Positions 9,136 through 15,702 of a stretch of DNA of 19,038 nt are shown piece by piece. A program made the position numbers and the translations under genes. The notes beneath the pieces were generated by a model. That model did no database searches. It had not been told where the DNA came from and was given only the letters and a program-made list of their open reading frames with translations. The stretch covers positions 1 through 19,038 of the forward strand of contig CAMBDN010000016.1 of the NCBI GenBank assembly GCA_945865355.1, read 5' to 3'. The DNA comes from Legionella genomosp. 1. GTDB taxonomy: Bacteria; Pseudomonadota; Gammaproteobacteria; Legionellales; Legionellaceae. Each line of letters opens with the position of its first letter. Positions within the stretch are counted from its first letter, which is position 1.

Positions 9136-10389
9136 TCATCTGTCAATTTCTCCGAACACGATATCCTGACTGGCCAAAATGGCAACGCCATCAGCCAACA
9201 TATGTCCTCTCACCATTTCATCAAAACTGGATAAATGAGCAAATCCTGGGGCACGTATCTTCATGCGATAGGGCTTATTGGCACCATCTGAAACCATATA
9301 TATTCCAAATTCCCCTTTAGGCGCCTCTACAGCACTGTATACCTCACCTCTTGGCAAACAAAAACCTTCTGTAAATAATTTAAAGTGGTGAATCAACGCC
9401 TCCATGTCATGCTTCATCTTGACTCGAGAGGGTGGCGTGATTTTATGATCATCAAGCTTCACCGGACCTGGATTGTCACGCAACCACTCAACACATTGTT
9501 TTATAATGTTATTTGACTGTCGTAACTCTTCTACACGAACAAGATAGCGATCATAACAATCCCCTGTCTTTCCCACAGGGATGTCAAAATCCATTTGATC
9601 ATATGCTGCATACGGTTCTTTTTTACGCAAATCCCAAGCTACACCAGAAGCCCTCAACATCGGCCCTGTGAAACCCCATTGTAGTGCGTCCTCTGGCGAA
9701 ACCACACCGATGTCAACAGTACGTTGTTTCCAGATGCGATTATCCGTTAAAAGTGTCTCATACTCATCAACACAACCAGAAAAGCGCTCACAAAAAGACA
9801 TCAGAAAATCGAGCAAACCTCCCTGACGACTCTCGTTCATTTTTTCAACTTCGCGCGCACTGTGCCATCTAGATGACTTGTATTGCGGCATTGTATCGGG
9901 CAGATCACGCGCCACTCCTCCTGGACGATAATAGGTAGCATGCATGCGCGCCCCGGAAACAGCTTCGTAGCAATCAAATAAATCTTCCCGCTCACGAAAA
10001 CAATACAAAAACACCGTCATTGCGCCTATATCAAGAGCAATAGCACCTAACCACAACAAGTGGTTCAGTATACGCGTTACTTCATCAAACATCGTACGGA
10101 TATACTGAGCACGTATGGGTGCTTTTATATCCAATAATTTCTCCAGTGCTCGAACATAAGCATGCTCATTACACATCATCGACACATAATCCAAACGATC
10201 CATATAGCCGATGCTTTGCAAATAAGGCTTTGTTTCTACTAGCTTTTCTGTAGCTCGATGGAGTAGTCCAATATGCGGATCAGCACGTACGATTGTTTCC
10301 CCCTCTAACTCTAAAACCAAACGTAACACCCCATGAGCAGCAGGGTGTTGTGGCCCAAAATTGAGGGTATAGTTTTGTAATTCAATCAT
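9136..10389 (-). CDS. nuoD: NADH-quinone oxidoreductase subunit D (49 kDa type)
   Basis: NuoD forms the ubiquinone-binding pocket with NuoB and derives from the large subunit of NiFe hydrogenases. The N-terminus shows the quinone-loop sequence NFGPQHPAAHGVLRL (residues 10-24). The 49-kDa-family segment LHRATEKLVETKPY follows from residue 43, with Ala where Gly is usual. Tyr68 in YMDRLDYVSMMCNEHAY matches the conserved quinone-ligand tyrosine. The 417-residue length is normal for a free-standing NuoD. The ATG at 10389 overlaps the nuoC stop by 4 bases (ATGA), so the two are translationally coupled but not fused as in E. coli. Confidence 0.98.
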   Translation of the reverse strand: MIELQNYTLNFGPQHPAAHGVLRLVLELEGETIVRADPHIGLLHRATEKLVETKPYLQSIGYMDRLDYVSMMCNEHAYVRALEKLLDIKAPIRAQYIRTMFDEVTRILNHLLWLGAIALDIGAMTVFLYCFREREDLFDCYEAVSGARMHATYYRPGGVARDLPDTMPQYKSSRWHSAREVEKMNESRQGGLLDFLMSFCERFSGCVDEYETLLTDNRIWKQRTVDIGVVSPEDALQWGFTGPMLRASGVAWDLRKKEPYAAYDQMDFDIPVGKTGDCYDRYLVRVEELRQSNNIIKQCVEWLRDNPGPVKLDDHKITPPSRVKMKHDMEALIHHFKLFTEGFCLPRGEVYSAVEAPKGEFGIYMVSDGANKPYRMKIRAPGFAHLSSFDEMVRGHMLADGVAILASQDIVFGEIDR

Positions 10390-11072
10390 TTTACGACCTC
10401 TTGGGTGCTTGGCTCAAGGTAACGATTGTCGTTGCGTATAACTTTGGGCACTAGAATTCTCGGTTGAATATCAACGGGCTCATAAATAACCCGTTGCAAA
10501 TGCGCATCATAACGCATTTCCACGTGACCACTAATGGGAAAATCTTTACGAAAAGGGTGCCCAATAAAGCCGTAATCGGTTAAAATTCGTCTAAGGTCTG
10601 GATGTCCATCGAAAAGAATACCATATAAGTCATATGCTTCTCGCTCAAACCAATTAGCTCCTTTCCAAAGGTCATGTGCAGAAGGAATGATCAACCGTGA
10701 TTCATCCAAAAAAACTTTAAGTCGTAAGCGATGATTTTTAGTGGTAGAAAGTAGGTGATATACAACAGCAAAACGCGGTTTACCTAATGCGTAAGCTCTT
10801 GATTCTTGGCTTTCAACTGCACGCGAAAACCCCTTTTCAGTAGCCGATTCTGTTTCCCAGTCGTACTCTCCATATTGCAAATAGTCAACGGCACATAGGT
10901 CGATAAGTTGATCAAAGGCAAACACTTTGCCATCACGCAATTCGTGCAAAACTGCTTTAAGGGTATCGGTCTCGCATTCAGCCGTTATCTCATTGTATGC
11001 TTTGCTGATCGAAATTAACGAGTCCGCGAACTCCGATTTTAATAGCTCAAGCAAGCCATTTTTTTTCGTCAT
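10386..11072 (-). CDS. nuoC: NADH-quinone oxidoreductase subunit C (30 kDa type)
   Basis: NuoC is a peripheral-arm scaffold subunit of the quinone-reducing module. The family signature WFEREAYDLYGILFDGHPDL begins at residue 141 and continues into RRILTDYGFIGHPFRKDFP, which closes the conserved domain. The 228-residue length is normal. The ATG is at 11072. The last codons overlap nuoD by 4 bases. The spacer to nuoB upstream is 193 bases, the longest gap in the operon, and contains hairpins (separate entry). The N-terminal 40 residues are less conserved, but no better start is seen. Confidence 0.97.
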   Translation of the reverse strand: MTKKNGLLELLKSEFADSLISISKAYNEITAECETDTLKAVLHELRDGKVFAFDQLIDLCAVDYLQYGEYDWETESATEKGFSRAVESQESRAYALGKPRFAVVYHLLSTTKNHRLRLKVFLDESRLIIPSAHDLWKGANWFEREAYDLYGILFDGHPDLRRILTDYGFIGHPFRKDFPISGHVEMRYDAHLQRVIYEPVDIQPRILVPKVIRNDNRYLEPSTQEVVK

Positions 11073-11203
11073 TAGGTGAGCACCTGTATTTGTACAATAT
11101 AATTGTTACATTAATGGCACTATCTTAAGGCCGTTCCCTTCAGTAAGGGTTGGTTAGTAGGGATTTGTTAAATGCATTTATACACCACCCCATAACCCTA
11201 TTT

Positions 11204-11233
11204 TTCATAGGTCATAACGTACCGGCCTATGAA
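11204..11233. other. Inverted repeat in the nuoB-nuoC spacer
   Basis: TTCATAGG (11204-11211) and CCTATGAA (11226-11233) form a perfect 8-bp stem with a 14-base loop. A further CCTAT at about 11197-11201 can pair with the ATAGG at 11207-11211 instead, so two mutually exclusive stems are possible. No T-run follows on the minus strand, so a simple terminator is unlikely. Two more small stems share the spacer: CCCTT-CAGT-AAGGG near 11137-11150, and an AT-rich stem at 11091-11110 (TGTACAAT/ATTG-T-TACA with one bulge). An RNA-processing or mRNA-stability element is possible; chance is not excluded. Confidence 0.4.
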
Positions 11234-11265
11234 GCTTAATTCCTTAAGTTACTACCATTATTCGC

Positions 11266-11742
11266 TTACATTTCAATAATTGCTTTACGTCTAATTTTAT
11301 TCTGTAACTGAATGATCCCATAGAGAAGTGCCTCTGCAGTGGGAGGACAACCTGGTACGTATACATCAACGGGAACAATTCGATCACAACCGCGCACCAC
11401 GGAATATGAGTAGTGATAATAACCACCACCATTTGCACAAGAGCCCATTGATATCACCCATCTAGGCTCTGGCATCTGATCATAGACCTTTCGCAAGGCA
11501 GGAGCCATTTTGTTACACAATGTACCGGCGACGATCATGACATCCGACTGGCGAGGACTAGGACGAAAAATAACGCCAAAACGATCCAAGTCATAACGGG
11601 CAGCGCCTACATGCATCATCTCTACCGCACAACAAGCCAAGCCAAACGTCATAGGCCACATTGAACCACTTCGTGCCCAACCGACCAACTTTTCGACAGT
11701 TGTTGTTGTAAAGCCTTCTTTTTGCAATTCTGCAACAGCCAT
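11266..11742 (-). CDS. nuoB: NADH-quinone oxidoreductase subunit B (terminal cluster N2)
   Basis: NuoB carries cluster N2, the last iron-sulfur centre before ubiquinone. All four ligands are present: the tandem Cys37-Cys38 (GLACCAVEMM), Cys102 (SMGSCANGGGYYHYSY) and Cys132 (VPGCPPTAEALL). The 158-residue length and the basic C-terminus NKIRRKAIIEM fit the family. The ATG at 11742 follows AGAGG. nuoA ends 23 bases upstream. The gene is intact and its assignment secure. Confidence 0.98.
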   Translation of the reverse strand: MAVAELQKEGFTTTTVEKLVGWARSGSMWPMTFGLACCAVEMMHVGAARYDLDRFGVIFRPSPRQSDVMIVAGTLCNKMAPALRKVYDQMPEPRWVISMGSCANGGGYYHYSYSVVRGCDRIVPVDVYVPGCPPTAEALLYGIIQLQNKIRRKAIIEM

Positions 11743-11765
11743 AATAAGCCTCTATATAACCAGGA

Positions 11766-12125
11766 TCATTCCCATTCTAACGCGCCTCGCTTCCATTCGT
11801 AAATGAAGCCAATGACGAGTAAGCCAAGAAATATCATCATGGCAGAAAAACCAAACCAACTAATTTTACGTAATGCAATGGCCCAAGGAACGAAAAAAGC
11901 CGTTTCTAGATCAAAGATAATGAATAATATGGCAACCAAATAAAATCGCACATCAAATGGTATACGCGATGTTTCAAAGGCTGAAAAACCGCACTCATAA
12001 GGTGAGTTCTTTTCTGCATCAGGATTATGCGTTGATAGCAGAGAACCTGCGCCCAACATAACGAGACCTAATCCTAGGCCTACGATAATAAACACAAGAA
12101 CGGGTAAATATTGTGATAGCATCAT
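11766..12125 (-). CDS. nuoA: NADH-quinone oxidoreductase subunit A
   Basis: NuoA is the ND3-type three-helix membrane subunit at the junction of the arms. Its flexible loop contains the conserved NSPYECGF segment (residues 40-47, Cys45) that lies near the quinone site. The second helix carries FYLVAILFIIFDLETAFF, and the C-terminus WKRGALEWE matches the family. The length is 119 residues. Two successive ATG codons (12125 and 12122) could both start translation. The ribosome site is weak, with only GAG about 12 bases upstream. The gene starts 17 bases after the mature 3' end of tRNA-Leu, so its leader is very short if the tRNA is cut from the same transcript. Confidence 0.97.
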   Translation of the reverse strand: MMLSQYLPVLVFIIVGLGLGLVMLGAGSLLSTHNPDAEKNSPYECGFSAFETSRIPFDVRFYLVAILFIIFDLETAFFVPWAIALRKISWFGFSAMMIFLGLLVIGFIYEWKRGALEWE

Positions 12126-12142
12126 TTCACATTACTCGCGTT

Positions 12143-12228
12143 TGGTGCCGAAGGCCGGACTCGAACCGGCACAGCTTTACGCCACCGCCCCCTCAAGACG
12201 GCGTGTCTACCAATTCCACCACTTCGGC
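12143..12228 (-). tRNA. tRNA-Leu (anticodon GAG)
   Basis: The minus strand folds into a class II tRNA. The acceptor stem GCCGAAG pairs with CTTCGGC, followed by A and an encoded CCA. The D-arm region GTGGAATTGGTAGACAC is typical of tRNA-Leu. The anticodon stem CCGTC/GGCGG includes one U-G pair and encloses loop TTGAGGG with anticodon GAG, reading CUC and CUU. A long variable arm (GGCGTAAAGCT) and a T-arm CCGG-TTCGAGT-CCGG complete it. It lies between secG and nuoA on the same strand as both. Confidence 0.96.
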
Positions 12229-12274
12229 AATTTCAAGGTGGGCTCTGCATGAATAACCTACGTCTTTTTCAGTC

Positions 12275-12283
12275 ATTTTAGCA
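12275..12283 (-). promoter_or_regulatory. Possible extended -10 promoter for tRNA-Leu and nuo
   Basis: On the minus strand the sequence TGCTAAAAT fits an extended -10 element (TGn plus a TATAAT-like hexamer with one mismatch). A start about 7 bases downstream would lie roughly 40 bases before the tRNA 5' end. The -35 region at usual spacing (TTTTTC) is poor. A TTGACG is present but only 9 bases from the hexamer, too close to serve it. This is a visual match only; read-through from secG is the alternative. Confidence 0.3.
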
Positions 12284-12349
12284 AGGAGACGTCAAAAGAA
12301 AAACCATGAACTAACCGTATGTTATTTATGTAAAACTCCCCAATTATTA

Positions 12350-12670
12350 TTATTTTCCGCTATCAACTGGTACAGGAATTTTTGTTTCCTGTGCTCCAGT
12401 CTGCTGCTGAGGGATAACCTGCTGATCTACTTTCTGATATTGACTTGCTACCATTGCAGACAATGACAAGCTGGTAACGAAGAAAGCCAAAGCCAAACCA
12501 CCTGTTAATTTAAACAGGAAACTACCTGTTCCCTGGCTGCCAAAAACCGTATTTGACGCACCAGAGCCGAACGCGGCACCTATATCGGCACCTTTTCCAT
12601 GTTGAATGAGTACCAAACCTATAACAACGATGGCAATCAACACGTGAACCATTAATAACAATTGATACAT
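12350..12670 (-). CDS. secG: Preprotein translocase subunit SecG
   Basis: SecG is an auxiliary membrane subunit of the SecYEG channel that assists protein export. The 106-residue product has two hydrophobic helices (about 3-22 and 52-75). Between them is the conserved loop GAAFGSGASNTVFGSQGTGSF. The C-terminal tail is polar and Gln/Pro-rich, as is common. The ATG at 12670 lies inside the end of tpiA, overlapping it by 19 bases in another frame, so translation is probably coupled. The tpiA-secG-tRNA-Leu order is familiar from gammaproteobacteria. Confidence 0.95.
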   Translation of the reverse strand: MYQLLLMVHVLIAIVVIGLVLIQHGKGADIGAAFGSGASNTVFGSQGTGSFLFKLTGGLALAFFVTSLSLSAMVASQYQKVDQQVIPQQQTGAQETKIPVPVDSGK

Positions 12671-13407
12671 TTCACTATTTCCACAAATTGTTGTGCATCT
12701 AACGACGCACCACCCACTAAACCACCATTCACGTCAGGCATCGCAAAAAGCGAACGCGCATTTTTGTCATTGACGCTTCCACCATATAGTATGGGCAGTT
12801 GATTCGCATCATTTTCATCAATTTTAGCCACCAAATTTCGTATGAACGCATGCACTTGTTGCACTTGTTCTGGTGACGCTGTCTGCCCTGTCCCTATTGC
12901 CCATACTGGCTCATAAGCAACAACACAATTCTGAAAAGCACGGTTACTTATACTGACCACAGCAAGCAATTGCTGTGTTAATACCTTTTCTGTTAACCCT
13001 TTCTCACGCTCGTCCAGTGTCTCACCGACGCAAAGAACAGGTATCATATCATGATCTTTTACATGGTGGAATTTTTCAGCAACAAATTTTTCATTCTCAT
13101 TGAATAAGTGTCTTCGTTCAGAATGTCCAACTAAAACATAACGACAACCAAAATCATTTAACATCAACGCTGACAATTCTCCTGTATATGGGCCCGCGTC
13201 CTTCGAATAAACATTTTGCGCCCCAAAGCTTATTCGACCCGCCCCTAATATCGTCTGGGTTAAAGGTAAATAGATCGCCGGCGGAAATACCACACACTCA
13301 CTGTCAATCTTCTCAGGTAAATAGGTCAGTAGATTTTGCAACAAATCAGTAACCTGATTGAGGCGACCATTCATTTTCCAATTACCCATGACAATATTTT
13401 GTCTCAT
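12652..13407 (-). CDS. tpiA: Triosephosphate isomerase
   Basis: TpiA interconverts dihydroxyacetone phosphate and glyceraldehyde 3-phosphate in glycolysis and gluconeogenesis in the cytoplasm. Numbered from the ATG, the catalytic residues are all visible: Asn9 and Lys11 (GNWKMNG), His95 (VGHSERR) and Glu166 (AYEPVWAIGTG). The phosphate-binding loops YGGSV and GGLVGGASL follow near the end. The length of 251 is the family norm. I chose ATG at 13407, with GAGGG just upstream, over an in-frame TTG at 13422 that has no ribosome site. It starts 21 bases after the glmM stop. Confidence 0.97.
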   Translation of the reverse strand: MRQNIVMGNWKMNGRLNQVTDLLQNLLTYLPEKIDSECVVFPPAIYLPLTQTILGAGRISFGAQNVYSKDAGPYTGELSALMLNDFGCRYVLVGHSERRHLFNENEKFVAEKFHHVKDHDMIPVLCVGETLDEREKGLTEKVLTQQLLAVVSISNRAFQNCVVAYEPVWAIGTGQTASPEQVQQVHAFIRNLVAKIDENDANQLPILYGGSVNDKNARSLFAMPDVNGGLVGGASLDAQQFVEIVKCINCY

Positions 13408-13428
13408 ATACCCTCGTTCCAAAACTAA

Positions 13429-14796
13429 TTACAATAGTGCATTACTTACTTTCAATTCTTGTTCAATCGTCTTAATTTCATCCGCCAATTGTTGCGCCTG
13501 CATTTGTACTTGTTGCTTATCGACACCTTCTACCATGACGCGAAGAATAGGCTCCGTACCGGAAGGGCGGAGTAGTGTTCGACCTTCTCCCTGTAATTTA
13601 GTTTTTAAATCATTAACTGCTTCAAGAACACGGTGATTTCTAGCTAATTGTACTGCATTATCGGTTTTTAAATTAATCAACGTTTGCGGCAGTAAAGTAA
13701 TCCCCGTACTGAGTTGTTGTAGTGTTTTGTCTTGCTTGACCATGATTGCAAGTACTTGCAACGCTGCGATAATACCATCACCTGTTGTTGTCTTATCGAG
13801 GCAAACCACATGTCCAGACGACTCCCCACCAATTTTCCAATCCTGTTCTTTCAATGCCTCCAAAACATATCGATCACCTACATTCGTGCGCAAAAAGGGG
13901 ATATTCATAACACTTAGGGCTTTTTCCAAACCATAATTACTCATCAAGGTACCAACTACTCCACCATTTAACATGCCCCGTTGCTGGCGGTCTTTGGCAA
14001 TGATATAAATTAATTGATCCCCATTAATTAGATTCCCAATAGCATCGACCATGATTAAACGATCGCCATCGCCATCCAACCCCACCCCAACATCAGCGCC
14101 GAATTTAATAACTTGCTGTCGTAAAGCCTCCGGTTCAGTCGAACCACATCCTTTATTAATGTTGAAACCATCCGGCTTGTTACCGATGACAAAAACATCT
14201 GCACCTAACTCAGCAAAAACATTAGGTGCAATGTGATATGTCGCTCCATGAGCACAATCTACAACTATTTTAAGCCCTGATAAACGGGTTAATGAAGGAA
14301 TCGTAGATTTACAAAATTCAATATAGCGTCCAGGTGCATCATCGATACGCTTCGCTTTCCCTAACATAGCGGGAGCTACTGTTTGCAATTTTTTCTCTAT
14401 TTCAGCTTCAATTTCTAATTCAACATTATCCGGTAGTTTACTGCCATCAGCCGAGAAAAATTTAATCCCATTGTCTTCAAATAAATTATGGGAGGCACTG
14501 ATCACAATACCTGCATTCGCTCGCAACGTTTGAGTAAGATATGCAATAGCAGGTGTGGGCATAGGACCCAGCAATCTAACGTCAACGCCAGCTGCGGACA
14601 GGCCACAAGCCAATGCAGATTCCAACATGTAACCAGAGACGCGTGTGTCTTTACCGATGAGTACTTTTTTTCGTTGCCCATTTGCAAGCACACGACCAAC
14701 GGCCCATCCTAACTTTAATACAAACTCTGGATTAATGTTGGATAAACCAACTTGTCCACGAATCCCATCTGTACCAAAATATTTACGTTGACTCAT
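13429..14796 (-). CDS. glmM: Phosphoglucosamine mutase
   Basis: GlmM converts glucosamine 6-phosphate to glucosamine 1-phosphate, a step towards UDP-GlcNAc for peptidoglycan and lipopolysaccharide. The N-terminus YFGTDGIRG is characteristic. The phosphorylated serine is Ser102 in GIVISASHNLFEDNGIKFF. The metal loop GLDGDGDR gives Asp241, 243 and 245, and RPSGTEPILRVMVEG forms the C-terminal phosphate-binding site. The SASHN motif is followed by Leu where many homologues have Pro. The 455-residue length is about ten more than E. coli. The ATG at 14796 follows GAGGG, whose first bases are part of the folP TGA stop, so coupling with folP is likely, as in many gammaproteobacteria. Confidence 0.97.
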   Translation of the reverse strand: MSQRKYFGTDGIRGQVGLSNINPEFVLKLGWAVGRVLANGQRKKVLIGKDTRVSGYMLESALACGLSAAGVDVRLLGPMPTPAIAYLTQTLRANAGIVISASHNLFEDNGIKFFSADGSKLPDNVELEIEAEIEKKLQTVAPAMLGKAKRIDDAPGRYIEFCKSTIPSLTRLSGLKIVVDCAHGATYHIAPNVFAELGADVFVIGNKPDGFNINKGCGSTEPEALRQQVIKFGADVGVGLDGDGDRLIMVDAIGNLINGDQLIYIIAKDRQQRGMLNGGVVGTLMSNYGLEKALSVMNIPFLRTNVGDRYVLEALKEQDWKIGGESSGHVVCLDKTTTGDGIIAALQVLAIMVKQDKTLQQLSTGITLLPQTLINLKTDNAVQLARNHRVLEAVNDLKTKLQGEGRTLLRPSGTEPILRVMVEGVDKQQVQMQAQQLADEIKTIEQELKVSNALL

Positions 14797-14805
14797 TCTT
14801 TTCCC

Positions 14806-15684
14806 TCAAATAGTCGCTTCATTTTTAACAATAGCATCTACGATCATTAGCGCCTGATTAGTTTCATCAACATCATGTGTTCTAATAATAGACGCGCCCT
14901 GTAAAGCCGCAAATACAGTTGTTGCTATGCTTCCTGATAACCTTGCAGAAACTGCTCGTTGTAATACTTCGCCAATTGTACTTTTACGAGATACGCCAAG
15001 TAAAAGGGGCAACTGATGACGCTGAAATTCACTAAGATTTTTTACGATGGACAAATTGTGCGACACCAACTTGCCAAACCCAAATCCTGGGTCGAGAATT
15101 AACTGCTCACGTGATAATCCAGCCTGCAAACAGGCCGCTATCCGTTGGCTAAAAAAAGAATTAATTTCATCAATAACATCCGTGGTATAGTGAGGGGCCT
15201 CCTGCATCGACCCGGGTAAACCCTGCATATGCATCAAAACCACAGGGACATTTGAACGAACTGCAACATCCATTGCCCCAGGAGCCATTAGTGCTCTGAC
15301 GTCATTGATCATTGATGCACCTGCGGTGACCGCTGCTTCCATCACTTCTGCTTTAGAAGTATCAATAGAAATACAAATGTCACTTAAGTCACGTATATGT
15401 TCAATAACGGGGATAACTCGCTGTAATTCCTCGGCGCATGAAACAACTGTCGCTCCTGGCTTAGTGGATTCACCACCAATATCAATGATATCTGCGCCTT
15501 GTGCGATCAATTCCTGGGCACGCAAAACGGCCTGGCCTAACTCCGTAAAGTGGCCACCATCAGAAAATGAATCGGGAGTAATGTTCAATACCCCCATCAA
15601 CAACGGCTTACGTAAATAGCTAATTGACTTCAGAGTCGGCATTACAGACTGTTGACACCACTGACGAAACTGTTCCCTATTCAC
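14806..15684 (-). CDS. folP: Dihydropteroate synthase
   Basis: FolP joins 6-hydroxymethyl-7,8-dihydropterin pyrophosphate to p-aminobenzoate in folate synthesis and is the target of sulfonamides. Its TIM-barrel motifs are present in order: LLMGVLNITPDSFSDGG (28-44), DIGGESTKPGA (68-78, Lys where Arg is common), SIDTSK (106-111), LDPGFGFGK (197-205), GVSRKS (230-235) and RTHDV (268-272). The length is 292. The start chosen is GTG at 15684; its nearest AAGG is about 13 bases upstream, longer than ideal. A later ATG at codon 15 is possible, but would remove the N-terminal helix. It follows ftsH after 18 bases. Confidence 0.95.
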   Translation of the reverse strand: MNREQFRQWCQQSVMPTLKSISYLRKPLLMGVLNITPDSFSDGGHFTELGQAVLRAQELIAQGADIIDIGGESTKPGATVVSCAEELQRVIPVIEHIRDLSDICISIDTSKAEVMEAAVTAGASMINDVRALMAPGAMDVAVRSNVPVVLMHMQGLPGSMQEAPHYTTDVIDEINSFFSQRIAACLQAGLSREQLILDPGFGFGKLVSHNLSIVKNLSEFQRHQLPLLLGVSRKSTIGEVLQRAVSARLSGSIATTVFAALQGASIIRTHDVDETNQALMIVDAIVKNEATI

Positions 15685-15702
15685 TTATATATCACAACCT
15701 TA

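Noticed and set aside
12281..12298. TTGACG-like -35 hexamer before tRNA-Leu
   Set aside because: No -10 element lies 16-18 bases downstream; the nearest TAAAAT is only 9 bases away.
15305..15619. 104-codon plus-strand open frame opposite folP
   Set aside because: It is antisense to conserved FolP motifs; no ribosome site or domain was seen.
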